Shown here: positions 1 through 12,251 of the stretch, one piece after another
Numbering within the stretch: the stretch's first letter is position 1
How the letters are laid out: every line of letters starts with the position of its first letter
Source: Hoplostethus atlanticus
Taxonomy: Eukaryota; Chordata; Actinopteri; Trachichthyiformes; Trachichthyidae
NCBI GenBank assembly: GCA_034670405.1
Contig: JAXDDX010000014.1
Span: 434,001 to 498,000, forward strand
DNA length: 64,000 nt
Direction: 5' to 3'
Program-made: the position numbers and the translations under genes
Notes under the pieces: model-generated
The model's database searches: none
The model's input: only the letters and a program-made list of their open reading frames with translations
Told to the model about the DNA's origin: nothing

Positions 1-2314
1 AAAAGCCTGAGGTGTAGAGGGTGAACAAGAATGGTGACAGTACCGTTCCGTGGGCTACACCTGTGTTGCTCACCAGCGTATCCGACATGTTGCTCTGTAG
101 CCGAACAAACTGCGGCCCGCTGGTGAGGTAGTCTGTAATCCAATGTGGCATGGCGTGGTCTACCTGCATGGCTGCGAGCTTCTCTGCAAGCAGGAGTGGC
201 TGGATGGTGTTAAATGCACTGGAGAAGTCGAAAAACATGATTCTCACAGTGCTCCCATGCCTCTGAGAGTACGCCTTATGCAGCATGTAGGTGATCATCA
301 ACTCCCAGGTGTGCCTGGTATGTGAACTGCAGGGGGTCCAGAGAGGCTGCCACTAGTGGCTTCAGGTGCTGCAGGACCAACCTCTCAAAGGTCTTCATAA
401 TATGAGAGGTGAGTGCCACTGGTCTAAAGTCATTGAGGGGCATCCCTTCTTGGGCATGGGAACGATGCATGATGTCTTCCACAGGGGGGGTACCCTCTGT
501 AGGTCCAAAGAGAGGTTGAAGAGGTGCTGGAAGACACCAGCCAGCTTAGCTCCCTTCTCACCTGCCTGGTGGTGATAGCCAGGTTGGCGGGCGGGCTGGG
601 GGGGCGTCTACAGAGGTGTTAGCAGATGTATGAGCCTCAGGCTGGGGGGAAGGAGGGGGGAGTTGTAGAAGGCTTGAACTGGTGGAGTGTGGCAGCTGGG
701 AGGAGGGTGGGGTGAGGCTTAGCTTGGATCCAGGGGAGAGTTGAGTCGGAGTGGGAGAGTGGGCGTCCAAGGCGGCGGCGACTTGCCGAGCGCCACGGAG
801 GATGCAGCCGGGCACAGCCTGGAAGGGCTGCCCAGTCGGGGTTGGGGCGGGACGCGGGACGCTGACTGGGGCAGCTTTGGTGCACCGCAGCTGGGCTGCC
901 GGGAGAGGAGGAGGTGCGTACGCCGAGGAGGACGGTGCTCTTCACTGCCGTAAATGCCAGGCCGGGTTTATTGTGATGCCTGCCTATGTCTCTGTCTGTC
1001 ACGGACCCCGGTACTGTGGGGAGCCGCCACATGGAGGTTTGGGGGTGGCTGTGTGCCTGGCTGGGGATCGCTGAGTCAAACCTGTTAAAGAACTGGTTCA
1101 ACTCGTTTGCTTCTTCCTTTTCCACCGGTGCTTGTTGTTTGAAGCCTGTCATCTTCTTCACACTGTTCTTCTGGAGTTGGTTCTCAGTCCTCTCCCTGTA
1201 CGTGTCCTTTGCCTCCCTAATCTTCCTCTTCAGCTCTCTCTGGATACATCTCACTTCCTCCCTGTTCCCATCCCTGAAAGCCCTATTCTTCCCCATCAGC
1301 AGCCGTTTGATGTCACCATTAATCCAGGGCTTATTGTTGGGGAAGCAGCATTTTTTTGGAGGGGACAATGTTGTCTGTGCAAAAGTTTATGTAATCTGTA
1401 ATGCAGTCTGACAAGCCATTGATGTCCTCACCGTGTGCACTGCAGAGCACGTCTCAATCCGTAAGGTCAAAGCAGTCCTGTAGGACCTCCATGGATTCAT
1501 CTGACCATACTCTGATTGTCCTGGTGGTGACTGGCAGGTGTAGGACATCTGGCTTGTAGATGGCCGGAGGGGGGGGGAGGGCGGTGGAGCTGTATGCTTT
1601 CCTCACATTTGCATACATCAAGTCCACAGTTTTATTGTCCCTTTTGCATTTCACATACTGTGTGAAATTAGTTAGTGTGGAGGAGAGGGGGGCGTGGTTG
1701 AAATCTCCCGAGATCAACATCAAGGCTTTCAGGTGCCGGGTCTGAAGTGCCGCGATCGCAGAGTTGATGATCTCACTGGCCGTGGCCGCGTTACCGGAGG
1801 GCGGGATGTAAACAACCAGGACAATGGCGTGCGAGAACTCCCGTGGCAGATAGTATGGTCGTAATCCCACCACTAGTAGTTCAACATCAGGGCTATAGAC
1901 GTTAGTTTTCACGGTAACATGACCCAGTTTACACCATCTCGAGTTAATAAAAAGGGCAAGTCCACGTCATTTCTTCTTACCGCTATGCTTCCCTCTGTCC
2001 ACGTGCACAAGTTGAAACCCCTCAAGTGCGACGTGCGAGTCCAGTGTAGTGTCCTGTAGCCATGTGTCCGTGAAGCACATAACGCTGCTCTCCCTGTATA
2101 CCCGCTGTGTCCTGGCCAGGGCAGAGAGTTCGTCCATCTTATTCACTAGAGATCTCACGTTGTACCTCCTCACTCTCTCCCTCGCACTCTCCTTCACTTT
2201 TGCTCCGGCTCGGGTCCCTTGCCTATGCCTCCGCAACTCGGTCGGGATGTCCGCCGGTCTGGGTCCGGCCTGGCTGCGGAGCTCCATCAGCGGATCACGG
2301 ATGTAGACGCGCAT
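1..2314 (-). pseudogene. LINE ORF2 (endonuclease-RT), frame-broken
   Basis: Coding remnant of the LINE, in at least four pieces in different frames (2314-1967, 1912-1454, 1368-637, 482-276, then to base 1). The second piece carries an apurinic-type endonuclease core with GDFNHA, in which Asp and Asn are catalytic in this family; the usual SDH block near the domain end is not intact. The third piece begins with a basic segment (KRKIREAKDTYRER) typical of the linker before the RT. The fourth has RPVALTSHIMKTFERLVLQH. Frame changes and stops between pieces mean no full-length protein. The product would nick target DNA and copy the LINE RNA there. Confidence 0.8.
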
Positions 2315-2525
2315 TGCTGCAACTACGCGGTTGATCTACTAAACTACGGAGGGCTACGAAGATATTAGAATACTTAAAATACTGAGTACTAACAATAAAT
2401 ACTAAAGAACTAAGGGTACGCTACGGAAGATAACTAAAAATAACTAAAAATAACTACAAATAGCTAAAAACAACGAAGGTAGAGGGAGAGCTGCTGCAAG
2501 GCTGCCTGCTACTGCTGGCGCCGGA
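1..2525 (-). mobile_element. CR1/Rex1-like LINE, 5' part, runs off left edge
   Basis: Non-LTR retrotransposon read right to left. Downstream of a roughly 200-bp leader (2330-2525) come an endonuclease segment (2314 down to about 1450), a linker and the start of the reverse transcriptase, which leaves the window at base 1. The last codons seen, at 1-60, read GTVLSPFLFTLYTSGF, the reverse-transcriptase block just before the catalytic YADD, which would lie outside the window. The leader holds repeated CTAAAAATAA-like steps. Clade assignment (CR1/Rex1 rather than L2) is an inference from the phrases around RPVALTSHIMKTFERLV. Confidence 0.85.
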
Positions 2526-2540
2526 AATATTAGTAGTATT

Positions 2541-2586
2541 ATAAAGTATTATATTATTATTATATAATAATAATATAATACTTTAT
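2541..2586. repeat. Perfect 46-bp AT palindrome
   Basis: A 23-base arm of ataaagtattatattatta plus four bases is followed at once by its exact reverse complement, with no spacer; one further pair (2540/2587) also matches. It is made only of A/T except one G and one C. It sits just outside the LINE 5' end and could form a cruciform or a long RNA hairpin. Confidence 0.9.
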
Positions 2587-4310
2587 ATTATTAGTATATA
2601 AGTATTATATATGCTATAGCTTGGAAACAAAAAGGAAATCTGATGAACTTTCATAATTTCATATTTATGTACCTTAATTGTAATTAATCTTTGATCATAT
2701 GATTCTATACACATTATTATTTATCTCACTGTTTTATTAGTCAGTATTGATTTTACAATTAATATTGTATTAATAACTAAATATAGTTTGTTTATATCTC
2801 ACTCTTATTTGTACACTTTTCATTTAAAAGGAGAGAGCCAAGGAGGCAGGGATGCAGTGGGACAAGAGAGCCAGTACACATCAGTGTTGTGATGTGACAG
2901 TGTGGGTTTAGGTAGGGGGGATCCTTAGCAGGAGTTTGCTTAGGGCCCTAGGGAGACAAGGATCGGCATTGCACTCACGTCTACATATGCTTCACTGAAC
3001 ATCATTGCTATCCCTGCCAGTGTAATCTGAGGCTCGTCTTTGTACCAACGATGAGGATGAAGAGCAGCTAGAGTTATTCAGGTGTTGAGACAAACTCCCA
3101 TTGTGAACCTCAAGGCCAGAACCCCTCTTCTCTCCTCAAAAACAAACCTTACTGGAGTGCTGCTTCTTTCACACCCATACCACCTTTGTAAAAGCACCAT
3201 TTAAAATTACCATTACTGGAATTGCAGAACGTGGCCCTGAAAGCCACACAGACATGAAATCAGCGAGAGTGGGTCCAAATCCTCGACTGACTGAAAGGAG
3301 AAAAGCTTGATCCTGCTGAAACAAAATCACTGCCTTTGCCACATTGTATTAGGCAGCATGGATGGTTTTCCCAACAAGTCAATCATTACTGTTTCATGAT
3401 AAAGCTGTTCCTTCCTATCTTATTTCTCATGTCATCCACCAGGATGTTACTACAGATTAACAGTTCAGTCAATCCTCATCCTTTTTACCAGGAATATTGT
3501 CCACCTCTAGATTTTAGAGATCTTCCACCCCACTGATGAAGAGATGCCAATTCTAGGTATCAGTATGGTATAATGTGCAATATGGTATAATAACTATGCT
3601 CTTATTCAGAGTTGAGATAAGCAAACATGGTGGAGATTTATCAGCAAAACGGTGCAGGTCGACATTCAGTTCGTGGACTGGAGCTCTCACTAGGCGCCTC
3701 TCGAGCAGCTACACATGCAGAGCAGAGATTCCCCAAAAAGAGGTTTTCCCTGAAATCTATGGGATTCTGACTTGCAACTTATATTCTTTCTTCTACGTGA
3801 GAAAAGGTGGTATAAGGGCAGCGGCCACTGCTCCTTCGTTCCTTCATCTCTTAAGAAACAGGGGAGATCTCAGTTCTGTATCATTTTGTCTTTCACCTCC
3901 ATCTGAATGTTTCTCCATGTTTCTCCTAAAACCCCTGAGGAGCAATGAGGAGACGACAGAGAGAATCAATCCTTGAGACTTTATGAGATAAATGTGAAGA
4001 TGATAACATGTGACATATACAGTATAATAGTAATCAGCTCCTACTATATGGCCGAACTGAAAAAAATTTAATAATGTCAGAAACCTGGCAACCCAGTGGG
4101 CAGGTGCCAGAGAGGGGTAATTTAAACATTCACCCCTCAGAGCTACGTCAGCCTGGTCTACATCTTGTCTCACATAGTTTTTGTCTTGGCTGAGGACAGA
4201 GGAGCATGACGTGCACCAAATCTGAAATGGAGCGTCATCATTTACCATTTGGTAATGTAAAACACTAATGCAGAAAACAAAAAAATAAACATCTAAGACC
4301 AAATTTATAT
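2587..4310. other. Unassigned DNA
   Basis: AT-rich at first, then ordinary composition. No frame here has recognisable domains; the two longest open frames (3575-3976 plus, 3844-4302 minus) overlap on opposite strands and look like chance. No repeat family was recognised. Confidence 0.5.
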
Positions 4311-4350
4311 ATATATCTAGGGTGGCTCAGACTTTTGCACAGCCCTGTAC
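4311..4350. repeat. Possible Tc1-type terminal repeat, solo end
   Basis: The stretch cagacttttgcacagccctg matches the kind of end (cctaagacttttgcacagta) seen on small Tc1-related elements in fish and resembles the ends of the element at 11312-11457. No partner end was found nearby, so this is probably a fragment. Confidence 0.35.
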
Positions 4351-5164
4351 ATGTGGGATATTGTGGTACACATATACATTCATCACACAAAACCCCCAGT
4401 AGAATTCAATGCCCTTTCACATCTATTGAGCATTGCTACTTTGAAAAATAATAAAAATCAATATGTGTTTTACCTGGATCTTTCAGCACTGCTGGACCTC
4501 AAAACCTCCCAGGGCTTATTAGAAAGAATACAAGAATGCCCAGACCTTGATTTTGCTTCCTTCAAATCGATTTGATGCAAAAAGACAAAGAAGATGATAT
4601 TGTACATGTTCGCAAACACACACACATGCACAGACAAATCCCTGCACATAGGATTCCATAATGATCAATTGTGTCATTCTGTCCTCCATACAGGCTGGGC
4701 GGTCTGATTGATGTTACAGACGAAGCCCCAGTGAGCCAGCCTCCCTGGGCCTCCTACCTGCGGGGAGGGCAACATCAAGGCAAAGGCTTCTGAGGGAGGG
4801 TGGATATGAAAGTCCATATATCTGACTGGGACTCAGTATCAAAATGTGCACCTTCAATTTAGGATGGACTTCAAAGTCCTCACTCTTATGTATGGTCCAT
4901 TATCAGGGTGTGCAATCTTGAGAGGGGAAATAAAAGTGTGGACTCCTGAATGGACATTAATATTTCAGAACATACTCCCGAATGGTTTCAAAGTGTGCAT
5001 TCCTTAGTGCTGATGGATCAAAGATTTCTATTAAAAAGCACATTTTTTGCAGTACATGCACTTGCGCTTTTGCATTTGCGCAGGTTACTGAGCACGAGAT
5101 GTATGTATAGCCTAAAGGGGTCTCCGGTTTCCATGTGTTCATTCATGTAGCCTCTGCATCACCA
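4351..5164. other. Unassigned DNA
   Basis: No gene, RNA or repeat family recognised. A short CA run lies near 4618. Confidence 0.5.
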
Positions 5165-5545
5165 AAGTAAGTAAATCTTTATTTATAAAACAAAACCGAG
5201 ATTACAAAGTGCTTCACGAGAAGTGCAAACAAAGCAGTTAAAGTAAAAAGAACAGAAACACAAGCAAACATGAAACATACAATAGCATCAATAAGATGCT
5301 ACAGCCTGGTGCTACAACAGCAAACACACATTTAATTCTGACTGAGAGAGGCCAGAATTAGGAGAACAACAATGTGCAATAGTTGATTGGCTGGATCAGG
5401 TGTATAAGGCTCTGCAGTAATCAACGCAATAAGAGACAAAAACAAGGATGGTTTTCTTTCTCTTTTAGCAATATTTTTCAGTTGAAAAAAGCAAGAGCGA
5501 ATTAGTGGTTTCATGAAATCACAAAGACTTTGGTTTACCGTCAGC
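5165..5545 (-). mobile_element. L2-type LINE 3' fragment
   Basis: On the minus strand the segment reads a piece of RT C-terminal region (KPLIRSCFFQLKNIAK near 5515-5460), then untranslated sequence, then the shared fish LINE 3' end with gaagcactttgtaatctcgg and a terminal ttataaataaagatttactt. This is a 5'-truncated, decayed insertion. Confidence 0.65.
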
Positions 5546-6365
5546 ATCACTCAAAACACAGCAGGATATCCCTTAATAAAAACAATGCCTCCGCATCCTC
5601 AGCCTCCCTTTCATTCTCCTTCTAGGTTTTGCCTTATTTCAGTCCTGTCTGCCCTCCTTTCCTCCCTGAGCAGAAATAAAGGCCAGGTTGTCACCTGGGA
5701 CAGATATCAAAGAGAGTCATGGGAGCTGTTATGAGAAGACCCCTGCTGCTGCTGTCCCACTCATTAGTCGATCCTTCAGATGCCTTCCTCCCCTCCTTCT
5801 CATCCTCCCATCCTCTCCATGCTGTAAGCTGCCTGCTCAACTGGAGACACAAGACCAGCCAAGGAAAGAGGAAGTGGGAGAAGGGGGAAAGAAAGAAAGA
5901 AAGCAAGAAAGAAAGAAAGAAAGAAAAGACCTGGGAGAGAGAAAGAAAGAGGGAGGAGGAGAAGGGAGAGGTGTCAGCTCGACTTGTTAGCTGAAGCGAG
6001 ACAACAGAGGAGATCCATTTCTGTGAGCTCTAATCCCTCCTGTAAACGTCTTCTTTCTCCTGCCACTGTCAGAGTACAAAGGAAGCCCGAAGCAGCAAGA
6101 CTGCTCTCCCAATCCTGTCAATTCACCAAGAGAGAGAGAGGGAGAGAGAGAGAGACGACAGGGGAGGGCGACAGCTATGGCAGCAACCCGGTGCCTTGCC
6201 AGGAGACTCGGCAGGGTTCGATCCACTAGTGACAGACAAGACACGAGCCAGGCAACAGACTGGGCTGGCTGACTGCTGGCTCTGCTGATTGTGTGTGTTG
6301 TGTTTCTATACTTATGGGGACCAAATAAACAAATGCCAGTGCTTGGTTGTTTAAGGAGTTTAGGA
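5546..6365. other. Unassigned, purine-rich with microsatellites
   Basis: Contains a (GAAA)n run at 5888-5928 followed by GA-rich sequence to about 5970 and a (GA)n run at 6127-6155. Long open frames here are Lys/Glu/Arg-rich translations of these repeats and are not genes. Confidence 0.55.
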
Positions 6366-6860
6366 TTAAAAATCCACCTAACACACTGTTACTAAACAGC
6401 TATTGGTGATGTTCCTTTCATTTCTGGGTCCATTTTATTGACGGGTGTATTTTTCTTCTCCCCGTGGATAACTGGCCAAATGTAGACAAGGTGACATCAC
6501 ATTATATTTCCAGTTTGATATCAGAAAATGTTTCATGGATCTAAAACATCAACGGTAACCGTCAGGTTTTGGTGTCAGCCAATCAGAATCAAAGAGCAAG
6601 AGCTTCTTTCTAGACCGACGATCAACAATCATACAGGAGAAATCCATCGGAGGAGAGGAGAGAGACCAATTTCTCCATGTAGAAAGATAGACCAGAATTC
6701 AATGCAGTAGCCAAGATAGACCAGAATGCAAAGCAGTAGCCAAGATAGACCAGAATGCAATGCAGCCACAAGACAGGTTGTGTTTTGCTTTTTTTTTTTA
6801 CTGGAAAAACCCTCGCTATCTTGCTCGTGCTGTCACTCTCACTATTACTAATGCCAATGT
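6366..6860 (+). mobile_element. Non-autonomous repeat, TTAA family, copy A
   Basis: Begins TTAAAAATCCACC and shares long stretches with 45118-45858 (for example cggtaaccgtcaggttttgg and agaccgacgatcaacaatca) and, reversed, with 27717-27887. An internal 27-bp-like unit (agccaagatagaccagaatgc) is repeated three times between 6695 and 6765. The right end is not recognisable, so the copy is truncated. No coding capacity. Confidence 0.65.
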
Positions 6861-7039
6861 TTGTTCTCTCCATGTAGGGAGCCAAAGTTGATGTCACTTC
6901 TGCCCATTGTAATACATTACAAAATACTTGATATGAGGAAACTACTAACCGTACAGTTCCAATTCAGTTTTTTCCAATTTAAATTTTGCACACAATTTAA
7001 TGTGAAATGTGTTTATCTTATGATTGCTTATATAACGGA

Positions 7040-7145
7040 GAGTGAGATGAGAAAATGAGAATTAGGATTAAGGATAAGGATTAAGGTTTAAAGGTTAAGG
7101 GTTAAGGGTTAAAGGTTAAGGGTAAGATTAGGGTTGGGGGTTAAG
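7040..7145 (+). repeat. Degenerate telomere-like tract
   Basis: About 100 bases of variants of TTAGGG and TTAAGG (ggttaagggttaagggttaa, then tagggttggggg), followed at 7191-7239 by an interrupted (TG)n run. It is an internal array, not a chromosome end, because unrelated DNA follows on both sides. Confidence 0.75.
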
Positions 7146-7190
7146 GAATCAATGTCGTTAATGAAGGTACTCACAATAGTAATAAAAACG

Positions 7191-7239
7191 TGTGTGTGTG
7201 TGAGCGTGTGTGTGTGTTTGTGTGTGTGTGTGTATGTGT
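7191..7239. repeat. (TG)n microsatellite, interrupted
   Basis: Roughly twenty-four TG repeats broken by single substitutions. Confidence 0.9.
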
Positions 7240-7483
7240 CATTTTCAGGCTTTTGCAAGAGACAGATTAATGCAGCGTCACAGGGAATATTAGTAGATGA
7301 CATATACCTGAAAGCCACTCCTCCTGCTGCTGAGGGTTTATCTGTTCAGGGTTTATTTCATGACTTGCTTATTATGAACACACTCAGTAATCTGAGCCTT
7401 GAGGTGTCACAAATCCAACGCTCAAAATAATCTGACTGTCTCTCTCATCCACTATATGCCCAATATAAATATTTTAATATACT

Positions 7484-7592
7484 AATACTGCTACTACATC
7501 TACTACTACTACTATTACTACTACAACTACTGCTACTGCTGCTACTACTTGTACTAGTACTATTGCTGCTACTACTACTGCTGCTGCTGCAG
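7484..7592. repeat. (CTA)n/(CTG)n trinucleotide tract
   Basis: Imperfect CTA, CTG and ACT triplets immediately before the L2 copy. The same triplet family follows the L2 3' end at 8632. Confidence 0.85.
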
Positions 7593-8631
7593 CACTTGAT
7601 TTGTTCAGGTCGTATCTTTCTAATAGACTATTCAATGTCTCAAAAGGTAATTCTTCCTCCTCCTCCCAAGCTATAACCTGTGGAGGCCCTCAGGGCGCCA
7701 TTCTGGGGCCCATTCTATTCTCTATTCTTAGCATGCTTCCCCTCAGTCATATTATCCAGAAGCATAAATGCGTCCTTTCATTGCAGTGCAGATGACACCC
7801 AGCTATACTCCCCTTAAAGCCTGGCAACCGCAACTGTCTTGACAGTCTGCATGAGTGCCTTTTATACATCAAGACCTGGCTGTCCGGGAACTTCCTTATG
7901 ATGAGAAATCTGAAATTCTTCTTTTCGGTCCGCCTGACTCTCAGAATAGAGTATGATCCACAGAAAACTGTGTATTTTAGCTTCTAACACTAGCTGAAAA
8001 CCTAGAGGTGTTCTTTGACTCCAATTTTACTTTTGACAAAAAGGTTAAAAGGGTTGCTCATTCGTTCTTTCTTCAGCTGAGAAATATTCCACACCACTAC
8101 TATCCTCAGCTGACTGCAACTCCCTGTACTCCCGCCTCACTCAGAAGTCTGTCACGCCTGCAGCCTGTCCAGAATGCTGCTGCAAGGCTTCTGACCGATG
8201 CCAAATGTAGAGATAATATCGTTCCTGCTCTGGCTGCCTGTTGGTTTTAGAATGGGTTTTGAGATTTTACTGATTACTTTTAAAGCACATCATATTTCAG
8301 CCCCTGGTTACATTACTGACCTTTTTAACTCCCTGCAGGCCAGACCTGTACCCTGAGGTCCCGTTTGTTCCACAGTCCAGACTGAAGACCAAAGGGGCCC
8401 GAGCGTCCTCCATCGGAATGGAGGCCCGAGCCCCGCTACTGTGAACAAGCTGCCTGAGGAGTTGAGGCTGGGCTGTTACTGTTACTTCTGTTAAATCTCT
8501 TCTTAAAAGGCACTTTCATTAAGTTTCTTAGATTCTTAATTCTTATTTATTACTGACTAATGAATTATTGACAATTGTTTTGTTGTCTCTGTAAAGAGCT
8601 TTGTAAACTCTTTCTGCTGTACAAATAAAAT
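7593..8631 (+). mobile_element. L2-type LINE, 5'-truncated
   Basis: Plus-strand LINE fragment beginning inside the reverse transcriptase (FRSYLSNRLFNVSKGNSS) and running through the C-terminal domain and 3' UTR to a tail at 8620-8631 (aaataaaatgta) followed by (TAC)n. Typical of target-primed insertion with 5' truncation. Confidence 0.85.
7595..8250 (+). pseudogene. L2 reverse transcriptase C-terminal remnant
   Basis: Decayed coding region. The first frame (7601-7795) keeps the block GGPQGAILGPILFSIL; the catalytic YADD-type motif lies in another frame at about 7784 as ADDTQLY, with Ser or Cys in place of the Tyr. A later frame (8008-8250) has FDSNFTFDKKV and LQPVQNAAARLLTDAK, the usual L2 C-terminal blocks. 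At least two frameshifts and several stops. Confidence 0.8.
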
Positions 8632-8635
8632 GTAT

Positions 8636-8667
<32 letters not shown>

Positions 8668-8668
8668 A
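8632..8668. repeat. (TAC)n/(TAA)n LINE tail
   Basis: About ten TAC triplets followed by AAT triplets at the 3' end of the L2 copy. Confidence 0.9.
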
Positions 8669-8894
8669 TAATAATAAATATCCTGTATATCTCAGGTCTG
8701 CCTGTAATAAATCTGTTTTGACAGATCAATTGAAGGCTCTGTATTTTTTCCTTCCCTTGTCATTCAGTTACATTCAAAAGCACCATGGACTCTATGCTAC
8801 AAACAAAACAACTCATATTAATGAGGGAAAAAAAATCACCAGTTAATTGTCACATTCTGCCACCTCCGTTTCTTAACAATCCCTTGTGTGTATG

Positions 8895-8938
<44 letters not shown>

Positions 8939-10150
8939 ACACAGAGAGAAAGAGGGAAGTAATTATCTCCTAACTGGTTTCTGTGTATGAAGCACACTCC
9001 TGGATTATAACATTAACGCAGTGTTAAATCTGGCTAAAAGATTGCAGAGACAGCCGGATGCCCACACACACAAACACACAAACACACACACACACACACA
9101 CGCACACACACACACACACACACTCGCTCTGCACACAAACACAAGCATATGCTCTTAGAAATGTATAATCTAAACACAGTGAGTCAGGAGATACAGTAGT
9201 GGAGGATGTGTAGCCTGCAGCAGCCCTGTCAGATAGTCTTACACTGTGGAGGATGATAGCTGCAGACAATAGGAGCAAAGCTGCTCTGAGAAAACAGATC
9301 TAGATGAGAGAAGATGGAAACAGATAGGCAGATCCCTATCACCTCCTATCCTATTCACAACCTCCCACCACCACTGGGTTATCCGGTATCATAGTAATCC
9401 GGTACAGATAATCACAGATAAACAGCCTTTTATCAGGACCACAGGATTCGCATCTGTGCTATCTCTACCAAACTATACCTACTGTGGCAAGATGTCACAA
9501 AGAAGACAAAGCAAGCGTGCTATAGCTGAAAATATAAAAGAAGGATGTTGGCTCTCTACTGTCCACTCAGTACATTGTATCAGTCCACCTATCATATGAG
9601 ATATTCACACACACTGTGCATCTATCTCTCCCCCTCTGTTGAGGTATCTGTGTTTCTGGAGATCAGCGCAGATAAATAATGCATGCTGCTCAGACGCGGC
9701 AGGATTGCCCAACGCACAGACAGTATAGCGCTTTACAGCAGCACTCGCACAGCATGCACCGCTTACCGCTGCACTTAGGAAGCATCATCAATATTACAGC
9801 AACACTTACAATACTCCAGTGCTGAGTATTTATCCAGAAAATTGCACTTCTGCTCTGAGCATTAGTGTTAAGACCCCACTCTGCGATTACACACCTGCAC
9901 TGGAGTATTTACATTGACATTTCTTCACCAGGACGCGCCAAAACTGCGCTGACACACACACACCGGCATTGAACGTGCAGTTAAAATGCTTGCATGCCCA
10001 CACACTGACCCTCGCACAGACTTTCACAGCAACACTCGCACACCAACTTGGTTGTTTTGCTACACCTGAATATGAGCACTCCAAGACAGCACAGCATGCA
10101 AGGGCTAAAGGAAGTGTCCCTGGGATAAAGAAGAGGTAGAGTCGTCTCAC
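8669..10150. other. Unassigned DNA with CA/TG microsatellites
   Basis: Holds (TG)n at 8885-8937 and (CA)n with short interruptions at 9063-9123. The rest is unassigned; the open frames spanning the repeats are repeat translations (Cys-Val or Thr-His). Confidence 0.6.
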
Positions 10151-10406
10151 CTGTGTGTGTGTGTGTTGGAGTGTGTGGAGGATGTACAGTATCTGTCCCT
10201 GGCTGTGTGTGGCTGAAGGGAAGATCTGAAACTTCTCTGAAAAAACCTCCCCTCTCTATCTCTATCTCCTTTCCTCCTTCTTTCTCCCCTCCCCTCCCTC
10301 TGTACACTCTCTCTCTCTTCTCGCTCTCTCTCAATCTGCTCCCTCGTCCCTCCCTCCCTCCCTCCCTCCTGCTCTTTTTTTCCCGCTCTCTCCTTCTTCT
10401 CTCGCA

Positions 10407-10437
<31 letters not shown>

Positions 10438-10524
10438 CCTTTCGATGTCTTTCCTCAACCTGCTGCTGTTGTCTTTGAAGCCTGCATTAGACAACCCCCC
10501 TACACACGCACACACACACCATGC

Positions 10525-10557
<33 letters not shown>

Positions 10558-11311
10558 AATATACACATGCTGCTAAGGGGGTTGTGATCAGATAAGGAGG
10601 TTTTGGAGGTGCAATGCGTTCCACTGCAGTGGGGCGACACAGGGTGGGGGCGGCGGAGTTGGTGGTGAGATGCACTCAAAAATCATGCTGAACCTCTATA
10701 TGAGTAGATGTGTGTTTACTCTTATGTGTGTATTTGTGTGTGTGTGTGTGTGTGTGTGTGTTCAAGGAGAAATGGGAGGGGAGGGGTTGTTGTGCCATTA
10801 TAACCGGTGGGCTTGGCCTAGTGGCAACAATGGTGCCAATTTCCTCCCCCCTGCTCATTGCTGGAGTCATTATCCCACCTCTGGGAGGGGGAGCGAGGGG
10901 GAGAGAGAGAGAGAGAGAGAGAATATATGTAATGCTCTCAAATTGAAATTCATCCTACCCCTTCTCCCTTTATAATCTCATTCAAATTCCACAGTCTGTT
11001 GCTCGCACATATTTAAATGAGCACTTGACTAAATCCCTCCTGTGCTTTGCTTTTCTTGGCCAGTATTTGGCAGGCTGCCTCTCTCTGTTGCAGAACATCC
11101 CGGCCAGTATTCGGCAAAACCAGCACGCTCTTTGTGTTTTGGCCAACACACACAGAAATACATTTTAAAGAGCGGGCAACATGACACTCAACAGCTCAAC
11201 CAGTAGGGTTTCGCCTGCAACCACGGAGGCAGTTGGAGGGTAAAGCCGCCTAGACTCAGTTTACCACCCGGTTATATACCCACCTTCCTTAGGCTGACGT
11301 GAGTCTTTATG
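10151..11311. other. Unassigned, pyrimidine-rich with microsatellites
   Basis: CT-rich strand asymmetry from about 10240 to 10445 with a (CT)n run at 10406-10433, (CA)n at 10502-10555, (TG)n at 10734-10760 and (GA)n at 10897-10922. No convincing coding sequence; the 139-144 codon frames on both strands here are low-complexity. Confidence 0.6.
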
Positions 11312-11457
11312 GTACGTAATTCTTGTGCAAAAGTCTTCAGTAAAGCGAAGATGCTTTCAAAAATAATGAAATGAAAAGTTTCTAAATATCAAAAAATTAC
11401 TATAAAGAGCAGTAAAGTAGAAAAAATCATAGGGTGCCTAAGAGTTTTGCACAGTAC
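11312..11457. mobile_element. Small Tc1-related MITE
   Basis: About 145 bases bounded by inverted ends: left gtgcaaaagtcttcag at 11325 and right gcctaagagttttgcacagt at 11436, with TA steps just outside. No coding capacity. Imperfect ends indicate an old copy. Confidence 0.55.
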
Positions 11458-12189
11458 ATCATAGTAACTAATATCAAACTGGTGTAAGTTATATGAAGAT
11501 ATTTAAGGGAGTCCAAAATTTTTCTGAATATATAATGAAAATATAATCCCTCATTTTTGTTTGCCTTATGATGATATATGATGATATAACCAGAACATGC
11601 TCTACCCCAGCAGCTCCTGTCTGGACCCCTTCCTTTATTTTTCACCCTTTTAGAACACATAATAAAAGAAGAAGAGTCTGACTTCTATTTCTGTGCTGTG
11701 TATTCTGCCATCTGCCACCTGCAGCAGGTGCTTCTTGTACTGCAGCACACGACCAGCCTTCTGGACCCACCTCAGCTATCGCTTAACGATGGGAGAAAAT
11801 AGCAAATTGGTCCCTATGCCCTCCTCATTTTCTCTTTATCCCCTTGCCATTTTTCTCTGCACCCCTCTCTCCATCCTCAGCTCTCTCTCTCTTCTCTCTC
11901 TCTCTCTCTCTGTGTGTGTACATTGTCATCAATCTCTTCATCCACTTGGGATTAGCCAATTAACCTATCGCCAATGTACAATGTAAATGTGCCAAGCAAA
12001 GAGATGAACGGTGCAGATACTGCGGTGTGTGTGTTGGCGAAGTGAATGTCAGAGTTGTCTTCACTGGCATTAACTATTACCAAGAAAAGCAGCCGCCGGA
12101 GATTCACCGTTATTCAGCAAACCTCTAAGATGCCCGCTCATAAAATACCGATCTTGTAAAGCTTTGAGGGTGTGGAGGGACAGAGACAG

Positions 12190-12236
<47 letters not shown>

Positions 12237-12245
12237 GTTATACTT
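11458..12245. other. Unassigned with CT and GA microsatellites
   Basis: (CT)n/(TG)n at 11880-11918 and (GA)n at 12196-12232, the latter immediately before the DIRS block. Nothing else recognised. Confidence 0.55.
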
Positions 12246-12251
12246 AACGGT

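Noticed and set aside
5688-5994. Overlapping 90-100 codon frames rich in Lys/Glu
   Set aside because: They are translations of a GAAA-rich tract on both strands.
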